Assembly: GCA_916613615.1 (NCBI GenBank)
Contig: OU744725.1
Coordinates: 7,546,708-7,610,707 of the forward strand
DNA length: 64,000 nucleotides
Reading direction: 5' to 3'
DNA from: Steromphala cineraria
Lineage: Eukaryota; Mollusca; Gastropoda; Trochida; Trochidae
Shown here: positions 38,911 through 54,815 of the stretch, piece by piece
Position numbering within the stretch: position 1 is the first letter of the stretch
How the letters are laid out: every line of letters starts with the position of its first letter
Translations under genes and position numbers: made by a program
The notes under the pieces: model-generated
Databases searched by the model: none
The model's input: only the letters and a program-made list of their open reading frames with translations
Told to the model about the DNA's origin: nothing

Positions 38911-41872
38911 TAGCTTCTAACGCTATGGGGTAGTTTTGATGGGGTAGATTTACCGTGTGGGGATCAGTTTAAAGGACCAGGTGGAACCGAGTTGTTTATC
39001 AAAGCATCGGGTCCCGCACTCTAATGTAAATAATATCGCTTTGTTTACACTCGCTTTTAATAGAATTTCGTCAAATTAATGACAGGATTTTCAAAACGTC
39101 TCCTTACATTTATTGATTAGCTGTCCGGGCAGATGTTCATTTCCATGGAAACTGACTGATGGAATATGAAATTTACATCTGCTGGTATGAGGACAATAAA
39201 TGACAATACAGTTAGAACTCGGTCTTTCAGACACAACTTTTGACAGATTTGCCTGTAGTAATATTTTGAGAAATTGTATTCAATAAGCTATAAGAAGAAA
39301 AAAGTCCTAAAACAAAAGATAATTCCGACGCAAATGAAAAGTAATCGAAACTTCAAAACAACGAAATTTTCTAACCAAATCATAAGTGTTTACATTTATA
39401 AGTTTTATTTTCAAAACTCTCCAGAAAATACTAACAACTAACTGAGTTTATCACCATTTTTTTTTTAATTTTTAAGTGAGGTAGATTTTTTGCGGATTCT
39501 TTTGTAAATTGATTTCATGATAATGCGTGGTTTTATACAACAGTGGACTTCATCTTCGCTGTTTACGATGTTGAGGTTTTTATTTAATAGTTTCTCTCAA
39601 CTAGATTTTCTTGAAAAAAATTTTTCAATGACTAAATAACATCGTATACGCAAAAAACGTAATTATTCACCCAGGTGTTTTAACAGCAAAATAAAGTTAT
39701 ATCTGGAGTGTTCAAATCATTTTATTAATCATAACATACCAAGAGCACCGCTCTGAAGTTTACACAATATGTGTTGTTTAATTAAGTGTTATGTGTATAT
39801 CAAAATAATACCATTCTGTTATTCCCTAAAATCCATTTGAAAAGGAGTATGCATATCTCCCAAACGTTGTGTATTTTCAAAACAATGAATCTTGCTTTTT
39901 CTGATGTTGGTCACGTCTAATACCTTTTATGAAACGTACAGCATTACTGCATTAACGCTCTTATCAATTAAATCAACGAAATATTAAATGTCATAAAATT
40001 CATAATCGATTTTCTTAGGGGTTTTTTAAACGTAAAGTTTCGTCTAGAGGAAGTTGTTCCATGTGAAAGCTCCTCGCATTGTCTGTCATGTACCGTCTTA
40101 AAGAGAGACTAACAGTGCATAGCGTTCAGATCAATATATTTCCTTGTGTTTATTTCTTCTTCCATGTCAAAATGTTACATTAAGTTTCGGGGTCCAATCA
40201 GGTATATAAAGGCTGTAAACTCTTTTTACCTCCCTGGACGTGTTTCTGCCACCTGTGACGTCACAGAGCATTGTGTTCTCACTTGCGGATCCACGCATCT
40301 GTCAACCAGCTAATGAGTGCTTCAGAAACTTCTCTAACTTTCGAGTACTCTTCAGAAATTGAATGGTTTTAAAAGCTTTACATTTTGGCATGATGTCCTT
40401 TTTCACTTTTCGAGACATTCCGGTGCATTAATTATGAAAACAATGGCTATGTAAGAGAATGTCACTAATGACAACATATAAAAAACGCATTAGTTTTTGT
40501 TGTAGGAATTCATCGTAAGTGACTATAATGACGATCGTTGATTGCTCTCATGTAAACTAACTATCGTTATCCGGTTTGATTGACAATGCCAAAAGCAGAT
40601 GTTTCCTGATCGCCAATGATAGTTTCCCTTCAATGGACATGGACATGGACATAACGTTTTATTTCTTGTGGTTGGACAAGGAATATAAAAGTTTCTATAA
40701 CATTAATAAAGCGGACATCATCTTAAGAGTGATTTTAATGGTTTTCGTAGTTTTTGTAAAAGTCATATTGGACACTTTACGGGTAAAGTTTAGAAATTTG
40801 ACATGATGATCGCCCATTATTTGCTTATATAAGCTCATCAACAGTCATTACGTAATTTCATGAATTAAATCATACATTTCTCCCTATTCTTGACTTCATG
40901 TTGCGATGTCATACTGATCGCGTCAGAACAACGAGTGTTAGCGATACATTCAGTTAGCCTGGCCACTTTCATGTCGTCGTTTTTGTTTGTTTGTTTGTTT
41001 ACAACATTAACATTTCTCTTTTCTCACGGAAGCCGCACATTGTGTTTTGTTTTTATGTTGGACAATTAATGTATCTAGACGCAGCTGACGTCATATGCAG
41101 AAATATGTCTTTTGAAAATTTCATTTATTTTTAATTTCAGATAAAAGTTTTTAAAGATTTATCTTTTATGGTGATAATAGCCAGAGACTTTTGAAAATAT
41201 TTTGACAATTTTTGATCGGGGGAAGTTATCTTTTCAAGCAAATATATAGAAAAATAATCATTTTATTTTGAACGGTTTAGTATAAATAGCCACAGAGCCA
41301 GGCATTATCTGAGAGAATTGAAAAATAGTAGATATTTCTCACTCGTTGCAAAAATTCCTAACTCGAAGTACTTGATCATATCATCATATGGAATATCATC
41401 AGTACTTTCATTATTAAATCAAACACAGTCCTCGATTTAAACCAGCCTGTATTGTTTTCCTCTATTGGCTTTTGTCATTTGCCTTTATTAGCACACTGAT
41501 ACACGAAAACACTTTTGATAATCGACAATTTTTTACACTTTTCCACGTACTAATACTAGAATCTTTTCGAAGCGCAACCTACATCATTACCCTGGAAGAT
41601 TGTACTTACACAAATGCCAATTAGCACAAATTATGACGTTGTAGGTCTGTATATCCAGGTACCCATTTAAACAGCTAAGTGGACTGGTTGCAATGTGGAT
41701 GAAGTTCCTTTCCCACAACACAGAATGCGACCCAAATCACAAATATTTGGTGTCTCCAAACCGGAGTGTCCAGCAAGCAAACCACTATAATGGCACTATG
41801 TTCCAATGTGTGTAATTACAATATGTGTGATAACGGCGAGCGTGATGGTAATTATCAACTTGGTTAATTTAC
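38911..41872. other. Gene-free AT-rich stretch
   Basis: No feature supported apart from short simple-sequence runs such as (TTTG)n near 40983. Confidence 0.55.
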
Positions 41873-42175
41873 ACAGACAGACAGACAGATAATTTATTTA
41901 AGTCTCACCTCACAATACATAGTTAAAATAGATACATTTATATACAGATACAATTTAAAACAGTGAGCCACCCATTGTGGGTTACGAGATACTATAGTGT
42001 TAAAATATGTACACATTACTAGGTAACAAAAGATTACCTGTAAATAAATATAAACACCATTGCAATATAATACATTATGTTAAAAGTAATATGATATGTA
42101 TATAGCTAAGAATGAGTGAATATTAAATATATAAAATAAAAAAAATATGAATATATTTACACCATTAAATAATAT
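41873..42175 (-). mobile_element. LINE 3' end, same family as 22.3-22.7 kb, inverted
   Basis: Read on the minus strand, this segment ends GTGAGACTTAAATAAAT then (TGTC)n, like the copy ending at 22724. Further inside, the two share TAGT(A/C)TCTC(G/A)TAAC and a stem-loop (41970-41982). No reverse transcriptase frame survives; the 5' limit is uncertain because the interior is AT-rich and diverged. Confidence 0.65.
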
Positions 42176-43439
42176 ATACACATGAGAAACGACTTCAGAT
42201 TTCAAAGTAAGCATCTTCACACAACTATCATTCATATAGAAACAATAGGAGGGAGAAGAGGGGTTATGAAGACACTGGGTCTGTGCTCATGAAAGTTACA
42301 TATGTGTGTGCACACCAGGACTCTCCATCAAGATCACAGGGTGAATAGCACATGATTCGTCTTCTCCTGTATGACTTCATCTAGCGTTGAGTCATTATCT
42401 GTGTATTATACTATACAGGCTCCTACATAAGTTGCAGTTATTCAAATAACTTCAATTGCATCCGTTAGATTTTTTGGTTTCAGATAAAAGAGGGTGCAGA
42501 CAAGGGAAGTGTCTTCGCTCTCACCTATTTATCTCTGAAAGTGGGGTTGCATCTCATTGAGTTTTAGAAAAAACAAATGTTATCGGATAATTAAGGTTAT
42601 TAAAATAATTCTATACTATACTCGACAAACTAAAAGGTACAAACAAGTGGTTCATTATTCCCTTCTCGTAGGTGAGAGCCAAGTTCATACATGTATATGT
42701 GCGAACGAAGTATAGAATTTCGACCTATCCCAAAATAATTGTTTTCTCCAAAATTTCCACCTTATCCAAAAAGATTTATAATGTAAGAATGGTAATCTTA
42801 TAGAAAAAATTGACTTAGAATGAATGGACACGGGTACCTGATTTCCCCATGCCTTTCTTTCTTTGAAAACTTTGGTTGCTTATTTTTTTCCTATAAAGTG
42901 ATTATTAATAATTCTTTACTTGTGAAAAATCAACGTGAATGTCGATCCAAGTACAGATAGTCCAGAAAATATGTCTAAAATAAATTACTTGAGATGCGAC
43001 GTTTTGAAAATTCGACGTTCGTTCGTGGTTTTCCATTTAAATATTTAAAACAAAGATCTAAACATAACATGACGAACTAAATGGTCTGGATACTTGAAGG
43101 AGATTTTATCTTTGCGCAAAATCAACGTTTTGTCTCTTGTATCACGGGTAATCTATGCCTATCTACCATCGACTTGGAATAATTAATTGAGGTACCATGA
43201 CAAATTTACTTGAATATCAAACCAAATTGGCTCTCCTTGCAAAACTAAGGTTATGTATCTTCCAGCGCAAGTAAACCATGCATATTAAGGGACATGGCAA
43301 TGGGCAAGACTTCAATTGATTTCACATTACGTGATACGGGGGAACCCCTTCTCGTATACCCCGGGGCTATATACCCATTGTTAGCCCAGGCTTTACTGCC
43401 CCGTGTCAGGGTTGAGATTTATACCAGGTAATCTACGTT
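42176..43439. other. AT-rich, nothing recognised
   Basis: Possibly includes eroded interior of the LINE at 41.9 kb; no frame survives. Confidence 0.5.
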
Positions 43440-44110
43440 GATGGGTTGTCTTCTCTTCATTAGTACAGAAGTTACTGAACGCTTTGTTGGCACGATAATA
43501 CAGTAACAACGTTATGCATAACAGAATCCACCTATACGAGTTCCTTAGAGCGTTTTCTCATCGTTAGTACAGCCTCTCAAGGTGCTTTGTTTGTGGTGCT
43601 ATAATACAGTGGCATCGTTATGTATACTGTATCCCCTTATATGACAGTGATTGGATGAGATTTTGAAAGAGTCTTCCTATCATTAGAACAGGCGTTACGG
43701 AACGCTTTCTTACTGGCACGACAATGCAATGGCAGCGTTACACATCCCCCATATATCTGTAACAGTCGTGGTGGGTGATGCAAACTTCTAAAGGCGTTTC
43801 ATCATTAGAACAAACGTTACGAAACGTTTTGTTAGTGCCGTGATAGTACGGTTTCAGTATTATGCATACCAAACCCCACCTATAACAGGGGGTTTAAATT
43901 TCTGCGAACGTCTTCTCATCATTAGTGCAAACGTTAAGGAACGTTAGATAGCGTTACGACAATACAGTGACAGCGTTATGTAAACCGAGTCTGTAACAAT
44001 CATGACGGGAGAACTAGATTGAGTATTTTCATCATTAGAAGTGGCGTTACGGAACGTTTTAATTCCGGCACTATAATGCAGTTATTCAACTTTATTCAAC
44101 ATCTGACAAT
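43440..44110 (+). repeat. Decayed minisatellite, about 115-bp unit
   Basis: TCATTAG (one G variant) recurs at 43457, 43561, 43680, 43802, 43919 and 44032, each followed by a near-palindrome of the form AACGTTACGGAACGTT and by ATAATACAGTGGCAGCGTTA with changes. Degenerate units with TGTAACAGTC ... GATGCAA appear to continue to about 44350. Confidence 0.75.
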
Positions 44111-47298
<3,188 letters not shown>

Positions 47299-47662
47299 TT
47301 AAAGAGACGGTGGAACGTTTTCTGGAAATTTTATTTTTTCAAGTTTTCACTGATAATTGTACATCAATGCTAAATGTATCATTTTGATAGTGTAAGAAAT
47401 CTCATTGCACAAACCAATCATCCACAACAAGAGACAAAATTATAAAGAATCACATATAGTTCATTAGCAGCCATTTTTGTGTGAACACAATTCAGTTTGT
47501 GTAAGAAAAAGGAATCGCATGGCTAAACGTTACACTTTATATTTGATTTATTACTGCTACATTTAGTTTTAAAACATTATCTTTCAATTGAAGCAATTTA
47601 TTTATTTTCATTTTCCTGACATCACCTTATATTCCCTGGCAAACGTGCTACTGCCCCTTTAA
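47299..47662 (+). mobile_element. TTAA-flanked MITE, copy B
   Basis: A 364-bp relative of copies A and C in the same orientation. It starts TTAAAGAGACGGTGGAACGT (degraded terminus) and ends AAACGTGCTACTGCCCCTTTAA. Internal blocks GCCATTTTTGTGTGAACACA, AGAAAAAGGAATCGCATGGC and TCCTGACATCACCTTATATT match the other copies. Confidence 0.8.
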
Positions 47663-48850
47663 GATATTCTCAAATTTGAATATTGAATATTTGGCGGTAC
47701 TTAACTATTTTCGCTCAGTGCTATACAAAATGAATAGATAAATTCATAGTGGATATCGACGATTAAATTTAAAATTGCAGTGTTATATCAATGTTTGTTT
47801 TGATGCATTGGTCATATTGATAATACTTATAATATCTTAAAGATATGTCTCATTATATCATTCACTGAACAAATCGTGTCTAAGAAAAACTCTTGAAGAA
47901 ACCTACATATACATATATTCACATATACTCTTCCCAACACCCATACCGTTACAACAACCCAATAAATTACTAGAAAACTGGTTCGTGTTGCAGAACAAAA
48001 ACATCAATAAGATTTCAGATTTGATTTATACATCTAAAAGTCCTCATTATCAGTAAAACATGTCTTTTACTCTTATATATGAAGTTTTAATTTTAAATCT
48101 TTTAAAAAATTTTCTTTAAGTCTTGAACAACCAGTAGAAGGTAAAGAGAAGTGCGTATACTGGACACAACAAGTTAGAGATGTAAGTTTCAAAACTGATA
48201 TTTTAAAGATTTTTCAAGAATAGATTTACTACAAAATATAATCTTAAAATACCTGATAAAACGTTTTTGTCGAGTATATGTCTATTCACAATCCTGGAAC
48301 TTTTGAAATACCTGATTCCTATGAAACGAGTTAGTTAAGATGTTTTACATGTCATGACTGTGTTGTTTGAGCCTCACACCGTGGGAACGATGTCGCTCAC
48401 ATATTAACAACCACACAAGAGACTTTCAACAACTCTACATCCGGGCTCTCCGCATCAATCAAGGTCACGTGACTTCTATACCTGTTCTTCTTGCCGTATG
48501 CTCTCATTTATATCTTCTTATAATTAATTATTATTCATTATTACGTGGATTTTCTATTCTTAAATCACAAAAAAATACACGATACCACATGTATCTTTCA
48601 GGACATAGGATTCGATTAGTTTCGTTGTATGAAATCAAGGGTAGAAAGACTAATCAAACGTATTTCTTTAATTCAGTTAGAGTAACGATCTCAATGAATT
48701 AGCTTTGTATTTGTTTACATGTTTAACTTCATTTGGAAGAAGCTGGACATTTGACAAGAGATCTTAACAACCTATTTATCATGCCTCTGTGGCGATGGTT
48801 AAGTAAGATCACGCTTAACAAATGTGCACTTTCCGAAACGAAACTTAAAT

Positions 48851-49148
48851 CTTGACTTATACCATGTTTACCTCATCGAGTGAAAACAAAAGACAATAAG
48901 TGATAAAGTGTGCAACTCTTGAAAATATACAATTTTTTGATGAGATAAACATGGTATTTGACAAGATCTGACAGATATTTTTTTATTTATTTTATGATTG
49001 AATCCTTTAAATTGCGTGAAAAACGGCCAATTTCTCGATGAGTGGCCACTTGGAAGCACCCGTCGCCCTGGAAACAGTGTGAAGTCATATGAGAATTCGT
49101 AACGTCAGACAATTGTTTCATGACGTCAAATTCTTTAACTTGACGTCA
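48851..49148. repeat. Decayed relative of the 54-kb composite
   Basis: CTTGACTTATACCATGTTTA at 48851 is inverted at about 48941-48965 (ATAAACATGGTATTTGACAAG), matching the arms of palindrome 1; GACAGATAT follows the right arm as in the 54-kb copy. Two exact TGACGTCA octamers occur downstream at 49121 and 49141. Order and sequence agree with a second, eroded copy of the same composite. Confidence 0.6.
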
Positions 49149-52100
49149 ATTGAGTGGTTATGAAGTTAATCGGCTCTCAGTAGAGTGACGATAAAGGTTA
49201 TCATCACTGTTGTAAGAAGAGGGTTTATTTCACTATTAAAACAGAGTATTCACAATATTTTTCTCTGTTTTTTAATTATTTAAAAATGGCTTAAGTTAAT
49301 ATGAGTTGGAGATTAATCTTATTAGAATTCTATGATTTATAATTCACTAAGTATCGGGTATATGATATCACATTCCAACACAGAATACCCTGGAATCGAC
49401 ATGTGGAGAACGTCTCCACGCATGACGTCACAGCATACATCAGCACGTGCCGGCACCTTTCATCCCCTCCCACCCGTCAGTTACTGGAAACAATATCCTG
49501 ACGTGTCAGCTGCCGAATGTACAAGCATTTTCCGGAGATCACCGAGGATGAACGATTGTCAAGGTTCGGCGAACTTCGGCTTTCTGGGTCATTGCCTCGG
49601 GAACCTACGTGTACCTCGGTTCTGTGATGTACCGAAAGCTTCATTGCCCCAGTGAACAGGATTTATGTTTCCATGATATCACACAATGGACTGCTGGGCG
49701 GCATAATGTGCGAACATTATGAAGATGTAAAAAATTGAATTCTTTTGTCGAAAGGTAGAATCAGATCTTTACCATCATCTTTGCTTGCTTTCCTTGTACA
49801 AAGCCGCCTGAGCTTGATAAAACAGTATATTTGCACCTGTCCTAACGCTTTGACTCCAACAACCCGATTGATGAAAGCGCTATTGTGCCTGCACAGATAG
49901 GACGCGTGCTGTTAAGCTGTTGACGCTTTTCAAATAATTACATTTCCTTCAAAATTTGATGTGTTCGCGTGCAGAACATACCGGAGGGCGAATCCGCAAA
50001 AAGCAAAGCAAATTCTTTCACTACCAAACCACCAGTCTTCCACATAATCGCATTGGAAATCCCGACCGGAGATGAAAAATAAAGTCTTGTTAAGAACTCC
50101 GCACCTTGCTGTACAATGATAATGTAACGCCGAAGCGAATCCTAACAATGGATCCTGTGTGAATGTCGGCTTTATGAGAATCGGTGACTGGTAACAAATA
50201 TTGTAACTATAGGATGATAACACTAGAAATATGCTTTTATAGACCCATCCAGCAATAAAGCCGACATTCCTCCCCTGGACGGCGAATAGTCAGAGAGACT
50301 GAGGAATAACTATGAGAAGGGAACATGGAGGCCGGGTTAATGCTCACAACGCGATGGCTTCCTGCGAAGTCAAACACATAATCTTTCTCCTCACAGCCCA
50401 AATTTCACACTACACGTTTTAAAGCTCTTACTTTATTACTTATGAATGATGTTGATGTTAATAATTTGCAATGCAAAGTGTGTATGATATGACTCTCTGC
50501 GCTCCACCAGGGAGGGATCAAATAGAGGGAACAGGTCAGATTCACACTAACACAGGGTTGGATGTCCATCTTTAAAATTGAATTTCATTAAATTCTCTTC
50601 ACACACATGGTGTCAGAGAAAGATGAAAGGGTTTGCGTGAAGACAGAAGAACGTAAAACAACAGCAAGCAGTGAGGCCAGGTGACGATGTTTGCGCGGGT
50701 AAACCCATTATCAATATATTTTCCTATGTTCCGTGTGCAAGAATTTAGTTATGCTTCTGGCATGCCAATGGTAAATATATTATTTTTATTCATCTTCATT
50801 TATATATCTATTTTTAATCAATGAAATGATTCTGTGATTGAAATGAATTAAATGGAATGTATTCCGTTAAAGATTTGTTGTTTTTTGTATAAAGTTTAGA
50901 GTGGCATTTTCAGAAACTAATTGGTATTATGAGTTCTGAAACATTCTCATTAATTCATAAGGTATTAATAAGCATTATTGGTGACAGGTGTTAACTTGAT
51001 GAATTTGTCATCCTAATGATAGACACGTTATGTACACATTCAGGAGAATGTTTGGGTCCACATGCAGTATGTGCAATGGTACAAACATAGTGTGCTTAAA
51101 ATGTGTGAAACAGTGTATGCATTAGCAATAAGGCCATCCTCATTAAGTATAATTATGATTCAGAGAAGAGCATGTAGATTTTAATCCTCTGTATCCATTT
51201 ATGTTCACCTTCAGGCATTGATGTACAATTATGTTATAAGTTTCTGAAATATGCATTTTCTTGGTTTACATTTGAATGATAATATCTATTGAAAAAGATT
51301 TTCAATTCAAGCATCACTAATATGATATATCCTGGACGGCTACTTTATTTTCTTCTTCATCTTCATCTTCTTCTTTTTCTTCTTCTTCGTCATCCATTTC
51401 TCAGACCATGTCAACTATTCGTCTTAATTTCTTTCGATGCCATCCAAACATTTACAAATGAAATATTTCTCTTCATGCACATAGCGAACAAAATTATTAG
51501 TTTTGGAAGAAATAAATTATATTTGTTTGCGTCATTACTGATGACGTCATACATACATATGCTTGTCATTCCACAATTTATGTTCACGATAGGTTCGAAA
51601 TCACATACCACACAAAAACTCATAGAAAAAACTTTAATGCAATTCAATAATAATGTAAAAAAAGGCAAATACCGTCATATTATTGAATTACGTTACTCGC
51701 CAAAATAACATTTGCTACTCGTTATAAACAGACAGTACAACGAGAAATATGAAAATATCTTATGTGTTCATAGTATATGGTAAAATGGTAGTTTTCACAT
51801 CCATGTATCATCATAGCCTACCAAACACACTACGTAGCTGTTCGTTGCATGTATTGCAATAAGGTTATGAAGCTACCTACATGAGTGTTTTAATGGAATA
51901 TCCTAATCTTACACACTTCTTACCAAGGATATATATGCCCACTCTCCTCTAATCTACAAGGCCTCATCGTCATCTTCACCAGGCCTGCCTCAGTGCATCC
52001 ATCTTCTCGCATGGATACAGAGGCGAGCTAAATAGACAGGTAGATGGACGGAGAAACCAGGCATACACCATTTACCTGAGGAAGAAAAAAATACGTGGGA

Positions 52101-53495
52101 GATATTCTTTATGGAGCAGGATTATGAATTATTGTGGCCACATAAACAGCGATTGTCAGTGCCCGTTTGTCATCACTGGAAGTATTTTTACTGTTTAATA
52201 TCAACTTTAGAACATACGTTTACTGCTCTGTTGAGCCAGAATGGGGGGACGAGCTGAGGCTGAAAGCTAGTAGGATGTAGAGCCATTTAGTTGCCGTCGC
52301 TTCAGGGGGTATATAGAGGTAGGTACCCCAAATGGGCGGCATCTGTTCGGCTACATCAGCAGCGCACAGACATAGACTGTCGTTATTGTATCTCAAATGA
52401 TAAAGTGCTTTGAGGACAGTTTATTCAAATACAATATATGTAGGTATTTGAACGTTTTCTCATCATTTGAAAGGTATTTATTAGAATATGTAAAAATACA
52501 AGCATAATGTTGGCATATATAAAATGATTTGTTAGAAATCTTCTCTCACGGTGGATATGTAAATAAGAGAATGCAAAATAAGGTTATGTGGGTGCGATGT
52601 TGTATGAGATGTGAGATTGCTTTGAACTTGGGACAAAAGCTAGAGATGCTGTTCTTGTAAACAGGTTTACAAATTACATTTTGATATCTTTAAAATGCAT
52701 TTGTTTATTAAGATGCATTGTGAGTATGAAAATAACTATTACCTCTTGTTATATAAATATAAAAGTCATGACAATGAAATTACATTTATGAACCTATTTT
52801 TTTCTTTTCATAATTATTACAGACCTTACACCTGATATTCTTTTTAAGCTTAATTTATAATCAAAGTTCCTACAGTAGAGAAGCGAGGGTACAAGGCTCT
52901 GAAATATGCAATTGAATCGTATTTGCATTAATGTAGATTACCTTTTTTTGATTGTTTGTCTACTGAATGTAATGACATTCAACTAACCAAACCCTTCCAT
53001 GGTTCGTCGAGGTTTCATAAGTAGAACAACATGTTGTTTATATTATCAGGGAGAAGAGACAATTTATTGTTACGTCGGAAATCAACCAAGATACACAAAT
53101 AAGAAACATTTCAGTGAACGTATAGCACCATATATTTAACCATCTTGGGATACAGGATTTGAAGGGAAACGATGCTCACATAGAAAAATAAAATCCAATC
53201 GATGTTTGGAAAGCACAAGCTGTCGGAAATTCCTTTTCCTTATGCAACAATTATTTACTTCATTTCTATCAAATGACGTGGTAGTCGAGTTATATAAAGA
53301 AAGCATTGGCTCTTTGGATTTGACGAACGAAACATCTTTATTTAAATGCACGCAAAGACTGCACTTAGTACGTTTGAGTAATATATCTCGTCATCATATC
53401 AGATGGCGCCATTGACTTTACTTATGAACACATTTGTTAGAGAAATATGGTAAATCATAACTTCAAACACTGTTTTCATTTTAATATCCGAATAC
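49149..53495. other. Gene-free stretch
   Basis: 49370-49680 is GC-richer with a 107-codon frame lacking known motifs; 51350-51395 is a TTC-rich run. The remainder is AT-rich with nothing recognised. Confidence 0.5.
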
Positions 53496-53860
53496 TTAAA
53501 GGGGCAGTAGCACGTTTTTTGATAACTTTATATTTTAAAATTTTCACTGAAAATTGTAAGTTAATGTTAAATGTATTATATTGACAGTGTCAAAAATCTC
53601 ATTAAACAAGTCAATCATCCATAGTCAGAGGACAAAGTTTGAAGATTCACATGAAATCCATTGGCGGCCATTTTTGTGTGAACACCTTTAATTCATTTTG
53701 AGTAAGAAAAAGGAATCGCATGGCTAAACTTTACAATATATATTTGAATTATTACTGCTCCATTTAGTTTAAATACATTGTCTTTCAATTGGAACCATTA
53801 ATTTTCATTTTCCTGACAACACCTTATATTACCCCTAAAAACGTGCTACTGCCCCTTTAA
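53496..53860 (+). mobile_element. TTAA-flanked MITE, copy C (best preserved)
   Basis: This 365-bp element is bounded by TTAA on both sides. The first 24 bases (TTAAAGGGGCAGTAGCACGT plus four T) are a perfect reverse complement of the last 24. The interior is AT-rich and non-coding. TTAA ends suggest piggyBac-like mobilisation, but the terminal bases (AGGGGCAG) are not the CCC start typical of piggyBac, so the superfamily is left open. Confidence 0.85.
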
Positions 53861-53989
53861 AGAAACGACACAAGGAAGTAAGAATACGTTACCTTATAAA
53901 GATTTGTTTCCATTCGTCAATTTTACATACATGCATTTATTATATGGCGAGCAATGAAATACTGGGATTTATCAGTGAAATAAACTGTC

Positions 53990-54060
53990 TATCAAGCTAC
54001 AGTGAAAATAACTTATATTTTCACTGCGAACGGTGACTGATATAATTTGACGTCATAAAA
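53990..54060. repeat. Short hairpin plus TGACGTCA left of palindrome 1
   Basis: CAGTGAAAATA ... TATTTTCACTG forms an 11-bp stem and resembles the centre of palindrome 1. TGACGTCA follows at 54048-54055. It may be a further eroded piece of the same family. Confidence 0.4.
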
Positions 54061-54189
54061 CAATGGTCTCACGCGGCGAATTGGCTTATGACGGTACAGT
54101 GTTACTGTGGTGACGGGCTGTTCCTAGCGGCCGCTCGGCGTGAAAATGACACTTTTCGGGCGTAATTACAATGGTAAAATCATATAATA

Positions 54190-54357
54190 AATAGAATATC
54201 CGTCAATTCTTGACAAATACCATGTTTATCTCATCTCGTGAGGTAGAAAAGTTATATATTTTCACTCGTGGCTGCGCCACTCGTGAAAATATAACCTTTC
54301 TACCTCACTCGATGAGATAAACATGGTATTAGTCAAGAAAAGACAGATATCCTCTAT
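54190..54357. repeat. Long palindrome 1 of the 54-kb composite
   Basis: Two arms of about 80 bases, imperfectly complementary (roughly nine in ten bases), meet at 54270. Each contains ACCATGTTTATCTCATC, GTGAGGTAGAAA and TTTTCACTCGTGG or a close variant. The outer ends read ATAGAATATCC and GGATATCCTCTAT. No coding sequence. Confidence 0.8.
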
Positions 54358-54686
54358 TTATCATCCAAAACTGTGTTCCACAGGAGATATCGCTTGTGGA
54401 AGATCAAGTGATATCTCCTAGGAGATATCGCTTTGACAGTAGATTTTGAACAATGCCCTGTCAACAGAAGGGACATGACATCACAAACGTTTTGCATCAT
54501 CAGAAATGACGTCACAATGTTATGACGTCATAAACACAATGACGTCACAATGCTATGACGTCATGAACACCACGACGTCACAGTGCTATGACATCACTGG
54601 TATAGGAGTTTTAGAGCTATGCCGTGTTCAAAGATGAACATTTTTCAAGCAAATGTGATGAAAAATGATTTTGGATGATAAATAGA
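54353..54686. repeat. Segment bracketed by 18-bp inverted repeats, holding the octamer array
   Basis: TCTATTTATCATCCAAAA (54353-54370) is perfectly inverted at 54669-54686. Just inside the left copy are three alternately oriented copies of AGGAGATATCRCTT (54383-54432); the TGACGTCA array follows. The left repeat overlaps the end of palindrome 1 and the right repeat overlaps the start of palindrome 2, so three inverted structures are chained. Confidence 0.75.
54476..54596. repeat. 33-bp tandem array of TGACGTCA-type octamers
   Basis: TGACGTCA occurs exactly at 54507, 54523, 54540 and 54556, with one-base variants at 54573 (CGACGTCA) and 54589 (TGACATCA), and a further TGACATCA at 54476. The octamer is the palindromic cAMP-response element bound by CREB/ATF bZIP proteins. 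Spacings alternate 16 and 17, so the repeat unit is 33 bp with two sites. Confidence 0.8.
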
Positions 54687-54815
54687 ATCTCACCCTCGTG
54701 TCTTCTGATATCAAATATATCAACACAAGTTGATAAAAGTAAAATATCCTCGGCTGTTACTTTTATCAACTTGTGTTGATATATTTGATATCAGAAGACA
54801 CGAGGGTGAGATTCT
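54684..54815. repeat. Long palindrome 2: perfect 59-bp arms
   Basis: 54684-54742 and 54757-54815 are perfect reverse complements of 59 bases around a 14-base centre (AATATCCTCGGCTG). The lack of any mismatch implies recent formation or ongoing arm-to-arm gene conversion. Confidence 0.85.

Noticed and set aside
43440..44110. CRISPR-like array
   Set aside because: Units are whole tandem repeats of about 115 bp that diverge throughout, with no short exact repeat and unique spacers; the genome is animal.
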